Below, piece by piece: positions 8,821-16,280 of a DNA stretch of 64,000 nucleotides. The notes beneath the pieces are model-generated. The model did no database searches and was not told the DNA's origin. It saw only the letters and a program-made list of their open reading frames with translations. Numbering within the stretch: position 1 is the stretch's first letter; every line of letters begins with the position of its first letter. The stretch is from CALKZN01 sp964633815. GTDB taxonomy: Bacteria; Pseudomonadota; Gammaproteobacteria; Arenicellales; Arenicellaceae. The stretch covers positions 54,107 through 118,106 of the forward strand of contig CAZWHW010000003.1 in assembly GCA_964633815.1 (NCBI GenBank), in the 5' to 3' direction. Both the position numbers and the translations under genes were made by a program.

Positions 8821-9891
8821 TTATGCCTCTTGCATGCCATAACGATGGCGATTTTTTAGCAAAGAAATAAAGAAAGGCGCGCCAACTAGAGCAGTGATGA
8901 TGCCAACAGGGATTTCTGCTGGTGAAATAATAGTGCGAGCAAGTGTGTCGGCAATTAATAATAAGATTGCACCCGCAATAAAGCTGGCAGGGATAAGGAA
9001 GCGATGATCAGGACCAATAATTAAACGCATGATGTGTGGCACAACTAAACCGATGAATCCAATTCCACCAACGAGTGAAACAGAAATTCCAACCCCAGCT
9101 GCAACTAATATCACGAGTTTTAATTTAGTTTTTTGGACAGCAATGCCAAGATGTCGTGCTTCAGATTCACCAAGTAATAAGGCATTGAGGGCAGTACTTT
9201 GCTGTTTGAAAAACACCAGTAAAATGACAACAACCACACTCATGAGGGTGACATGTGTATAGTTGGCAGCATCCAAGCCTCCCATTTGCCAAAGGCTGAT
9301 ACGTCTTAGCGCGTTATTGTCAGAGAAGTATTCTAACAAACTGGTGAAACCACCAGCCAATGCGGTGATGGCAATGCCTGCTAATAACATGGTGGCAACT
9401 GAAGTGCCATTGGCATTGGTTGATAGGCGGTAGATTAATAACACAGTGATAAGAGCACTAATAAAAGCCCCAATGCTGACTATTGATAATCCTAAGCCGT
9501 TTTGTTGAAAATCGCTTAAGTTTAGCCATTGTGTACCCAGTACGATAATGATTGTAGCTCCAATGGAAGCGCCTGCAGAAACTCCGATCAGTGACGGGTC
9601 AGCTAAAGGATTGCGGAATAAGCCTTGCGTGATTGCGCCACAACTAGCTAAACAAGCTCCGACTAGTAAGGCGAGTAAGGCGCGCGGTAAACGAATTTTT
9701 TCTATGATTAAGGTAAAGCTTGATTCGGATGTTTGATTTGAAAAGGGGTTGATTATTGTAAAAATGTCGGCGGTAGGAATTTGCATACTGCCTAGCGATA
9801 ATGAAATCAAAAAACAAATACACAATACAATTGCCATGCCTATTAGCAAGAGTCTTTTAAATTTGTGTTGCTTAGTTAGTGATGACTGCAT
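8821..9891 (-). CDS. btuC: Vitamin B12 ABC transporter permease
   Basis: A FecCD-type permease of 356 residues with about ten hydrophobic segments. Family signatures include RLPRALLALLVGACLASCGAITQGLFRNPLADPSLIGVSAGASIG (split here across residues about 66-110), GGIGFIGLVVPHIMRL and PAEIPVGIITALVGAPFF. It is the membrane channel partner of BtuD and BtuF. The upstream gene is btuB, separated by 107 bases that carry a terminator hairpin, so this operon is probably reached by read-through or by its own promoter. Confidence 0.92.
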   Translation of the reverse strand: MQSSLTKQHKFKRLLLIGMAIVLCICFLISLSLGSMQIPTADIFTIINPFSNQTSESSFTLIIEKIRLPRALLALLVGACLASCGAITQGLFRNPLADPSLIGVSAGASIGATIIIVLGTQWLNLSDFQQNGLGLSIVSIGAFISALITVLLIYRLSTNANGTSVATMLLAGIAITALAGGFTSLLEYFSDNNALRRISLWQMGGLDAANYTHVTLMSVVVVILLVFFKQQSTALNALLLGESEARHLGIAVQKTKLKLVILVAAGVGISVSLVGGIGFIGLVVPHIMRLIIGPDHRFLIPASFIAGAILLLIADTLARTIISPAEIPVGIITALVGAPFFISLLKNRHRYGMQEA

Positions 9892-9942
9892 TTTGCATTC
9901 GGTGCTATTAGTTATTTATTGATGATTGTTTGTGAGTATAAA

Positions 9943-9976
9943 GAAAAAGCCCGAGATGAAAAATCCCGAGCTTTTC
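9943..9976 (-). terminator. Terminator between btuB and btuC
   Basis: On the minus strand, AGCTCGGGAT pairs with ATCTCGGGCT (10 pairs, two of them G-U) around a 5-base loop and is followed by T5. It starts 23 bases past the btuB stop. The G-U pairs make it stronger on the minus strand than on the plus strand. It would limit transcription of the downstream btuC-cobC genes relative to btuB. Confidence 0.8.
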
Positions 9977-9998
9977 TAAGAGCATTTTTAATTTCGAT

Positions 9999-11759
9999 TT
10001 AGAATGTCAGATTACCTGTTACAAAAATAGAACGATCTTCAGTATTAAAGCCACTAATAAGTTCATAATCTTCATCAAACAAATTGCCAACTTTGGCGCT
10101 TATATTAAATTTATCGGTTATTTTATAAGCAGCTCTTAAGTTAACTAATTGAAAGCTATCTAGTTCAGTGTCTACATCAAATCGACCATTTTCAGCTAAT
10201 AAATCAGCGCCAAATCCAAAGTTACCAAATGCTCGATCAACTGAAATTTTCAAGGTTTGTTCTGGGCGACGAACTAATTCCAAACCAGTGGCTTCATCAG
10301 TTGCATCCAAGAAATTCAAAGAGCCTGATAATGACCATTGGCCGATTTTTGTACCAAGTTCTAATTCAACACCCTGAAGAGTGGCTTCGTTGATATTGAC
10401 TGGTAAGAAAGTTGGTGCTGTAAATTCAATTAAATCGTCGATAGTGGTGTCAAAAGCAGAAATGCGCCATTGTGTATTGCCCACATTGCCTCGCAAAGAT
10501 ACTTCTAATGTTTGGGATTCTTCAGGTTCTAAATCTGGATTACCAAAATCTGGAAAAAATAATTCATTAAACGTTGGCGCTCGAAAAGCCGTGCCGTAAC
10601 TAGCCGTTAGACGGGTATTTTGCGAGAGTGAATAAGTTAAAGCTAGGCTACCATTAGTTTGATTGCCATACGCTGAGTTATCATCAAAACGTATGTTTGC
10701 TACAACACCTAATTTGCCAAATTGACTTTGCAGTTGCGAGAAAATGCCTGTGTTGTCACGTGAATCTTCAGGGAATGGTGTAAGAGTTGTAATCTCTTCG
10801 TCAAAATAATCACTGCCTAGAATCAATAAATGATTACTCGAAAGATTAATTTCAAGTTGCGAAGATAGTGTTAGGCGTTGCGTGTCTGCTTGAGAAGAGA
10901 ATGCTTCCGTGAATGAATCATTATTGGTGAAACCAATAACTGAAGACCACTTGATCGCATCACTGTATTTGCCAGTGAAATTAGCAGAAATTGTGCTGAT
11001 TTCATTTTCTGTTATAAAACCAGTGTCTGCTCCAAAAGTATTGTCAAATTCAATTTCATTGTCAGCAAAAAAACCAGAGATAGAAACATTGGCTAAATTC
11101 CCTAACGAAAAGTTTGTACCTATATTAATAGCGGTTTCTTCAAAACCATCATCATCATCATTGCCTTCAGTAACTGTAGTAGTTGAGTCAATGCCTGTGT
11201 TTTCTTCGCGGCTTGCTGAAATACGAAAGGTTGAATTGCTAAAAGCGACTGAAGCTTTTTCATGACCAAAACTGCCAGCGGAAAGTTTGACACTGCTTTG
11301 ACTTTGAGAAGGCTTTTTTGTAAATAGTTGGATAACGCCGCCAATTGCGTCAGCACCATATAGGCCTGAAAGAGGGCCTTTAACAACTTCAATACGTTCT
11401 ATAAATTCTAATGGAATATGGCCTAATTCTGTTGAGCCTAGCGTTGCACTTCCAATTCGAACTCCATCGACTAATACAATAGTTTGTGTACTGTCTGCAC
11501 CACGAATAAATGCACTTGAAACTGTACCTCGCGAGCCATTTCGAGTGATACTAATGCCGCTTACTGAATCAAGTAATGCCGTAATGTCAGAGCTTTGCGA
11601 CTCTTCAATGTCTTTTTGGGTGAACACGTGTGCTGTTGAAGCGACGTCGGATAAAGATTGTTGTCCTTTGGCAGTAATAACAATTTCTGTTGGTTTGGAT
11701 TCTGCTATTGCAACACAATAGATTGCACTTAGTGCAACAGATAATAAGGTTTTATTCAT
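9999..11759 (-). CDS. btuB: TonB-dependent vitamin B12 outer-membrane receptor
   Basis: The receptor has 586 residues with a signal peptide (MNKTLLSVALSAIYCVAIA), a TonB-box-like TEIVITA at the mature N-terminus, a plug domain (QSLSDVASTAHVFTQKDIE through PLSGLYGADAIGGVIQLFTKK) and a beta-barrel ending in F (GNLTF). Such receptors take up B12 using TonB energy. The cobalamin riboswitch immediately upstream makes the BtuB assignment strong. The start at ATG 11759 has AGG about 9 bases upstream; GTG 11768 in the same frame is less likely. Confidence 0.93.
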   Translation of the reverse strand: MNKTLLSVALSAIYCVAIAESKPTEIVITAKGQQSLSDVASTAHVFTQKDIEESQSSDITALLDSVSGISITRNGSRGTVSSAFIRGADSTQTIVLVDGVRIGSATLGSTELGHIPLEFIERIEVVKGPLSGLYGADAIGGVIQLFTKKPSQSQSSVKLSAGSFGHEKASVAFSNSTFRISASREENTGIDSTTTVTEGNDDDDGFEETAINIGTNFSLGNLANVSISGFFADNEIEFDNTFGADTGFITENEISTISANFTGKYSDAIKWSSVIGFTNNDSFTEAFSSQADTQRLTLSSQLEINLSSNHLLILGSDYFDEEITTLTPFPEDSRDNTGIFSQLQSQFGKLGVVANIRFDDNSAYGNQTNGSLALTYSLSQNTRLTASYGTAFRAPTFNELFFPDFGNPDLEPEESQTLEVSLRGNVGNTQWRISAFDTTIDDLIEFTAPTFLPVNINEATLQGVELELGTKIGQWSLSGSLNFLDATDEATGLELVRRPEQTLKISVDRAFGNFGFGADLLAENGRFDVDTELDSFQLVNLRAAYKITDKFNISAKVGNLFDEDYELISGFNTEDRSIFVTGNLTF

Positions 11760-11869
11760 TTCAAACACCTGTGCCTATTAAAGGCAAAAAATAATTTAAG
11801 GTGATTGAGCGAGGAAAGTCAGGTAGGAACAGTTCAATCAAGAAGCTGTTTGCCCACGATGGAAGGCCC

Positions 11870-12010
11870 TCCGCTCCATCAAGAAACAAGAAATTGGCTT
11901 GGTATCGGACTTAATAATGAATTAATTTACCGTTGCGGGGGCAGTGTTGGATTCGCACCAACTTCCCAAGCAGTTCACAGATAAAAATTATAAACTGCAC
12001 CAAAATCTGA
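11870..12010 (-). ncRNA. Cobalamin (AdoCbl) riboswitch upstream of btuB
   Basis: Read on the minus strand, the region holds the conserved blocks of the B12 riboswitch in order: a TTGGGAA stretch near 11970, GGTGCGAATCC near 11955, CTGCCCCCGCAACGGTAA (about 11926-11943), and AAGTCCGATACCAAGCC (11896-11912). Binding of adenosylcobalamin is known to lower expression of such genes. Outer boundaries are approximate. Between aptamer and start lie a GATGGA/TCCATC hairpin (about 11858-11880) and a small GCCT/AGGC hairpin (11773-11785) just ahead of the Shine-Dalgarno. I see no terminator, so translational control is more likely (inference). Confidence 0.93.
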
Positions 12011-12017
12011 TGCGGGA

Positions 12018-12045
12018 ATTATATGTGATTTTGGTGTGAATACAA
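12018..12045 (-). promoter_or_regulatory. btuB: Promoter of the btuB riboswitch transcript
   Basis: On the minus strand, TTGTAT and TATAAT are separated by 16 bases, and the -10 box lies a few bases before the expected 5' end of the riboswitch. A 10-base inverted repeat (11998-12007 with 12027-12036) straddles the -10 box, with its upstream arm inside the -35/-10 spacer. Confidence 0.6.
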
Positions 12046-12176
12046 TGATTAAATCGTTGATGCTAACTATGCTGAATAGTAAAAGACTTTTCATTACTTA
12101 TTTTATGCGGTTGTCTTATGTTATATGATGGAATGAAAGCATAAGATAAAGACAATAAGGAGTAGAGGTATATAAT

Positions 12177-12668
12177 ATGAAAAACAAACTCATTAATATA
12201 GTGATTTTAGTGTCATTATTATTCAGTTTTTCCACGACTGCATTTGCTGAAAAACAGGAAATGACATTGAATCAAATGGAAGAAATAATTAAAGGATTAG
12301 CTTCTAAATCAGAAGGAGAAAAAGGGCGGGTTCAGTTCGTTTTTCAAAATGTGCAGATGTATTTGATTTCAGATCCTGTGCGAAATCGAATGCGAATAAT
12401 TGCACCCATTACTACATATAATGAATTAGATAAGACGTTGATTGATGCTGTCATGATATCTAATTTTAGTTTAGCGTTAGATGCACGTTATGCAGTTCGA
12501 GATGGAATTTTATTTTCTGCATATATTCATCCTTTAAAAGAATTGACTGAAGAGCAAATTAAATCAGCAGTTCGCCAAGTCTCTTCTTTAGCGGTTACTT
12601 TTGGTACTAAATTTACTAGTGGAGAAGCGGCTTTTGGTGTGGAACCAAAAGAAAAGCCAATCCATTGA
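12177..12668 (+). CDS. Secreted protein of unknown function, possible CesT/YbjN-like fold
   Basis: The protein has 163 residues, with a clear signal peptide (cleavage after AFA, about residue 24). The mature part has a helix (LNQMEEIIKGLASK), then beta-rich GRVQFVFQNVQMYLISD and RMRIIAPI, then NFSLALDARYAVRDGILFSAYIHPL and a C-terminal helix ending near LAVTFGTKFTSGEAAFG. That alternation resembles the type III chaperone/YbjN-like fold, but this is only a fold-level guess. A Shine-Dalgarno (GAGG, 8 bases upstream) supports the start. It begins a plus-strand series with the next three genes and is probably periplasmic. Confidence 0.75.
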   Translation: MKNKLINIVILVSLLFSFSTTAFAEKQEMTLNQMEEIIKGLASKSEGEKGRVQFVFQNVQMYLISDPVRNRMRIIAPITTYNELDKTLIDAVMISNFSLALDARYAVRDGILFSAYIHPLKELTEEQIKSAVRQVSSLAVTFGTKFTSGEAAFGVEPKEKPIH

Positions 12669-12725
12669 TTGTTGTGTTGCTTATAAAATGTACTTCTATA
12701 TAACTTGACAGTTTGGTTTTTTGAC

Positions 12726-13205
12726 ATGACTAAGCGAGAACAATATGAAATTGTTTTGATAGTTATATTTGTGTCGATCGTTTCAGTTTTTTCTTTCTAC
12801 TTGCCTGATCAGGTTCGCTTGGGAAGAATTGTATTATATTGCGCAATTTTATTGTTATTTCAAGGTTTGTTGCGTGACTTATCTATTTATTTTTATTTGT
12901 TTAAATCAAAAAAAGCAGATCAAGCTCAACAGCCGAAAATCACCGCTCAGTGTTTGTGTCTTGAGTCAGGTATTGGTGTTTCAGGAGTGATTATAGGATT
13001 ACTGCTATTTTTTTTTGTGAATGATTGGGTTGTTTCAATTGTTCAATGGCAGTGGGTTGGGCTATTAATGAGTGTGCTAATAGTCGGATACTTGATCAAG
13101 GATTGGGTTTTTTATTGGAAATCTTTTCAATTTAGGCGTGAACCGGATCATGCAAATGTTATTTTTAGTTTTAAAGAAAATTTTAGACATGAAAATAATA
13201 AATAA
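12726..13205 (+). CDS. Small inner-membrane protein of unknown function
   Basis: The protein has 159 residues with hydrophobic segments near residues 8-25, 32-52, 82-102 and 110-128, and a charged loop (FKSKKADQAQQPK) between the second and third. The C-terminus is soluble and basic or charged. I do not recognise the family. A TTG 21 bases upstream is in frame, but ATG 12726 (MTKREQYE) is preferred; neither has a clear Shine-Dalgarno. It lies between a secreted protein and a lipoprotein and may act with them at the envelope (inference). Confidence 0.7.
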   Translation: MTKREQYEIVLIVIFVSIVSVFSFYLPDQVRLGRIVLYCAILLLFQGLLRDLSIYFYLFKSKKADQAQQPKITAQCLCLESGIGVSGVIIGLLLFFFVNDWVVSIVQWQWVGLLMSVLIVGYLIKDWVFYWKSFQFRREPDHANVIFSFKENFRHENNK

Positions 13206-13209
13206 TAAA

Positions 13210-13244
13210 TTGTCTAGGTTTAAGTAATTTGTCTAGATTTAAGG
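13210..13244. repeat. Near-identical tandem 15-mers carrying the lipoprotein start codon
   Basis: TTGTCTAGGTTTAAG (13210-13224) is repeated as TTGTCTAGATTTAAG (13229-13243) with one mismatch. The first copy reads directly into a TAA. The second provides the TTG start of the lipoprotein gene. Confidence 0.7.
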
Positions 13245-13738
13245 TTGTTATTCTTTTGGCTTTCACGCTTGTAGCTTGTTCGGAGCCAAATAATACCTCG
13301 CAATTGATAGGGGTTGATGAGCAACAGCGTAAAATCTTGGGGGCAGTTGAAACGGTTGAATTAAAAGAAGCGGAGTTATCATTTGTTGGGCGAGTTGATA
13401 CCGGAGCTAAACGAACGAGTATTCATGCGCTTGATATAATTGTTGATGGCGATGTAGTGTTGGAGAAAGATGCTGATGTTAAAGGTTTGCCGATTTCTTT
13501 TAATGTTTTGACCAAAGAAGGACAATCTAAACGAATCCGTACTGTCATTGATAAAATTGTCTTTGTTCAGAATTCAGAAGGCGGTGAATACCGTTATGTG
13601 GTGCCTTTAAGTTTTTCATGGCAAGGAATCACAAAAACAATTCAGGTTACATTAAATGATCGAAGCCGTATGTCTTATCGATTATTGTTGGGCAGAAATT
13701 GGATAACGAAAGATTTTATTGTTAATGTTGATAAATAG
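13229..13738 (+). CDS. RimK-associated aspartyl-protease-like lipoprotein (putative ATP-dependent Zn protease family)
   Basis: A 169-residue protein with a lipoprotein signal (VVILLAFTLVAC, lipid Cys at 17). The mature domain has GAVETVELKEAELSFVGRVDTGAKRTSIHA, the retropepsin-like DTGA motif of the PF05618 family once labelled ATP-dependent zinc protease. It ends with LLLGRNWITKDFIVNVD, as usual. The family is often found near RimK-type ligases or transglutaminase-like membrane proteins, none of which is seen here. The only plausible start is TTG 13229, which lies in the second copy of a near-duplicate 15-mer (see repeat). Proteolytic activity is unproven for this family. Confidence 0.82.
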   Translation: MSRFKVVILLAFTLVACSEPNNTSQLIGVDEQQRKILGAVETVELKEAELSFVGRVDTGAKRTSIHALDIIVDGDVVLEKDADVKGLPISFNVLTKEGQSKRIRTVIDKIVFVQNSEGGEYRYVVPLSFSWQGITKTIQVTLNDRSRMSYRLLLGRNWITKDFIVNVDK

Positions 13739-13783
13739 TCTCTCGCCGATTAATTTTTATACAAAATCGAAGTTTCACAGCAC

Positions 13784-14401
13784 ATGAGCGCCACTATTTT
13801 TCTTCTTATTCTCACCAGTCTAGTTACTTTCTCGGTGATCAATAATCCTCAACTGAAAGACAGGTTACTGTTCCATCCAATGACGGTAAGGCATCTTAGA
13901 CAATGGTATCGTTTTTTGACTTCAGGTTTTATACATGCCGATGTCCCGCATTGGGCGATTAATATGTTTGTGCTGTGGTCTTTTGGTTCCGCGGTCGAAC
14001 AATATTACTATCCTGCTGTTTTTGGGAATTTAGCGGTTATTTATTTTTTAGTTTTGTATTTAAGCGGTATTGTAGTGGCATCAATACCTAGCTTTGTTCG
14101 CCATCAAAACAATCCTCGTTATGCAGCCTTAGGAGCATCTGGAGGAGTGTCATCAGTTGTTTTTGCAGTCATTGTATTTGCACCTTGGCAGAACTTGTAT
14201 TTATTTGCGGCTATCCCCATTCCACAAATTATTGCCGGTGTTTTATATTTGGCATATTCATGGTATCAAGACAAACGCGCTCGAGATAACATCGGCCATA
14301 TGGCGCATTTCACTGGTGCTGTTTGGGGGTTTGTTTTCACAGTTATGGCTGAGCCTAGACTGTTCGCTCGATTTCTTGAACTGACACTACAAGGCCCATA
14401 A
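13784..14401 (+). CDS. Rhomboid-family intramembrane serine protease
   Basis: The protein has 205 residues with about six membrane helices. The catalytic serine sits in GASGG (S119) and the partner histidine in AHFTG (H175). The sequence also has the amphipathic L1-type segment RQWYRFLTSGFIHAD and HWAINMF, all typical of bacterial rhomboids. It cleaves substrates inside the inner membrane; the substrate is unknown. It starts 45 bases after the lipoprotein gene and may belong to the same transcription unit. Confidence 0.92.
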   Translation: MSATIFLLILTSLVTFSVINNPQLKDRLLFHPMTVRHLRQWYRFLTSGFIHADVPHWAINMFVLWSFGSAVEQYYYPAVFGNLAVIYFLVLYLSGIVVASIPSFVRHQNNPRYAALGASGGVSSVVFAVIVFAPWQNLYLFAAIPIPQIIAGVLYLAYSWYQDKRARDNIGHMAHFTGAVWGFVFTVMAEPRLFARFLELTLQGP

Positions 14402-14407
14402 TCAAGT

Positions 14408-14863
14408 TTATTTGCTGGAATCGCTAACGATAAAAAATATTCCTGCTGCCATCATGAGTAGCCCAAACACTCTTGTTGATGTGATGGGGTATTTTTCTAG
14501 ACCGAATGCGCCAAAATGGTCGAGCAAAGTCATTGCGATAAGTTGTCCGAACAACACGCATGCAATAGCATTTCCCACACCAAACTTTGGGATTACCCAA
14601 GTCACACTAGATATATAGATTACGAAAAAAATTCCCGCGCAATATAGCCACCAAGGCGTATTGTTGTTATAGATTGTTTCAGGAATATCTTTGCTGATAA
14701 TTGCAAGGAATAGACACACAACTAATGCGAAACATAATAATATTGCCACGGCGACAAAAGTGCTACCAATTCGGTTGCTTAGACTGGCATTGAGTGCAGC
14801 CATGATAGGTATGCCCAAGCCTGCGAATAACATTAGTAAAATATAGAATAAAATATTTTGCAT
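14408..14863 (-). CDS. YdcZ/DUF606-type DMT-superfamily membrane protein
   Basis: The protein has 151 residues and five hydrophobic segments. Features typical of the DMT_YdcZ family (PF04657) are NASLSNRIGSTFVAVAILLCFALV near the N-terminus, the central VTWVIPKFGVGNAIACVLFGQLIAMTLLDHFGAFG, and a C-terminal helix. Members are half-size drug/metabolite-type transporters that may work as dimers; the substrate is unknown. The gene is convergent with the rhomboid gene (6 bases between stops). A 19-base perfect dyad lies upstream. Confidence 0.87.
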   Translation of the reverse strand: MQNILFYILLMLFAGLGIPIMAALNASLSNRIGSTFVAVAILLCFALVVCLFLAIISKDIPETIYNNNTPWWLYCAGIFFVIYISSVTWVIPKFGVGNAIACVLFGQLIAMTLLDHFGAFGLEKYPITSTRVFGLLMMAAGIFFIVSDSSK

Positions 14864-14926
14864 TCCAAATCTCCAGGCTGGCGCGAAGGGTGTATTTTTG
14901 CGCTAAATAATTGAGAAGCTAGCATA

Positions 14927-14971
14927 ACAAATAATCATAATTAACTAATATGGTTAATTATGATTATTTGT
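14927..14971. repeat. Perfect 19-base inverted repeat with 7-base loop
   Basis: ACAAATAATCATAATTAAC (14927-14945) is exactly complementary to 14953-14971 around TAATATG. It lies between the bfd-like stop and the YdcZ-type start, both on the minus strand. There is no T-run after either arm, so it is not a standard terminator. It may be an operator or an RNA stem in the leader of the YdcZ-type gene. Confidence 0.85.
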
Positions 14972-15013
14972 AGAATAATAGTTTTAGTGAGTATTGAGTT
15001 TTATCTTAGAAAC

Positions 15014-15268
15014 TTAAGCAAGTGAATTGATAGATTCGCTGCTTTTTGTTGGCAGACTAATGCTTTCTAGTGCAAGAGTTGGAATTGTGTTTTTGGCTGG
15101 CTTTACTTCGATGGCGTTGTGAATGAGTGCTTTAACTTCACATTCGCACGCACCACAATGACTTGTTACTCCAAGGGATCGCCTAAGATCGCACAAAGAA
15201 GTGCTGCCTCTGTTGAGTTCAGCTTTAATGTGTTTATCAGAAATATTTTTGCATAAACAAACGATCAT
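15014..15268 (-). CDS. bfd: Bacterioferritin-associated ferredoxin-like [2Fe-2S] protein
   Basis: The protein has 84 residues. The BFD-type cluster ligands are C4 and C6 (MIVCLCKNIS) and C38 and C41 (HCGAC). E. coli Bfd donates electrons to bacterioferritin to release stored iron. About 30 residues of low-complexity tail (from KPAKNTIPT) extend beyond the standard 60-residue domain. The start at ATG 15268 gives the canonical MIVCLC; the frame is open upstream but does not match the family there. The bfr gene lies just upstream on the same strand, which fits the function. Confidence 0.92.
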   Translation of the reverse strand: MIVCLCKNISDKHIKAELNRGSTSLCDLRRSLGVTSHCGACECEVKALIHNAIEVKPAKNTIPTLALESISLPTKSSESINSLA

Positions 15269-15413
15269 TTTTTGATAATAATCTAAATGATATTCGTTAT
15301 CAATAGCATTTGTGAAGGTTTTTATCAACCCAATGTGATTTCACTACTCTTATTGAATGAATTGCAAAATGAGTAGAATTAAAAAAATAGAGCGTCCTTG
15401 CTTTCTCCATTTT

Positions 15414-15878
15414 TTACATCATAGATTGCATATAGTTTTGTTCGCCTATTTTTCCAAATAGCTCTATCTGTGTTTCTAACCAATCATAATGTTCTTCTTC
15501 ACTACTAAGGATGTGAGAAAATAAATCACGGCTAACGTAATCGCCAACTTTTTCACAGTGTGTAACTGCATCACGATATGCAGGGATTGCTTCGGATTCT
15601 AAACGAAGATCACATTCCAACATCTCAAGAACATTTTCTCCAATGTATAATTTTCCTAGGTCTTGTAAGTTGGGTAAACCTTCAAGCATAAGAATTCGTT
15701 CTATAAGCATGTCCGCATGTTTCATTTCATCAATCGACTCTTCATATTCTTTTTCATTTAGTTTTTCCAGACCCCAATTTTTATACATTCGAGCATGCAA
15801 GAAATATTGATTGATTGCAGTTAGTTCTAGTTTCAATGCTTGGTTAAGTAATTCAAGGACTCCATCTTTAGCTTTCAT
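15414..15878 (-). CDS. bfr: Bacterioferritin
   Basis: The 154-residue four-helix iron-storage subunit has all ferroxidase ligands in the E. coli positions: E18, E51, H54, E94, E127 and H130. M52, the heme-binding methionine between subunits, is also present. It stores iron as a 24-mer in the cytosol. The gene precedes bfd (145-base gap). The start has only a weak ribosome-binding site. A/T-rich sites resembling Fur boxes lie upstream, consistent with iron regulation but unproven. Confidence 0.96.
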   Translation of the reverse strand: MKAKDGVLELLNQALKLELTAINQYFLHARMYKNWGLEKLNEKEYEESIDEMKHADMLIERILMLEGLPNLQDLGKLYIGENVLEMLECDLRLESEAIPAYRDAVTHCEKVGDYVSRDLFSHILSSEEEHYDWLETQIELFGKIGEQNYMQSMM

Positions 15879-16280
15879 AATATTTTCTCAGTGTTAATTG
15901 TTATATGTTAAGCATAATCTATTCCTAGAAAAAATAAAATAAGTTGTTGATTTTTATAGTTTTAAATTAATACAAATCATTATTATTTTGAGTTGTTTTT
16001 AGATATGAAGCAACGCTAATCAAAGCTTGGGTTAATTGATTTGAAAAAAATATTTCAAAACCAAACATATAATTTTTTATTATAAGTAATTCATTTTATA
16101 TAATTTGTAATTTGATAAAAAATGATTATTATTGCTTTCAATAGAAATTTTAGTGCTTTTTGGCAACAAATTTATTCATCTAAAAAGCGCGAGTATGGCT
16201 GTATTTTACGAGGAAATAGTGACTGATGAACATTATAAGTCACTGAAATAAAATATTTTTATAGATAAGTATGTATAAAT
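15879..16280. promoter_or_regulatory. Divergent control region between bfr and cysI
   Basis: These 402 AT-rich bases hold no long gene. Two related ATTATTATT-type motifs (about 15974-15991 and 16117-16135) match the 19-base Fur consensus only partly (12 of 19 at the best alignment of the first). Close to cysI, AGTGACT (16218-16224) and AGTCACT (16238-16244) form an inverted repeat. A GTG-started 10-codon frame (16219-16251, product MTDEHYKSLK) follows a good GAGGA Shine-Dalgarno and might be a leader peptide. All are candidates only. Confidence 0.35.

Noticed and set aside
10909..11265. Plus-strand open frame opposite btuB
   Set aside because: It is a reverse-strand shadow of the receptor gene with no family features or ribosome-binding site.
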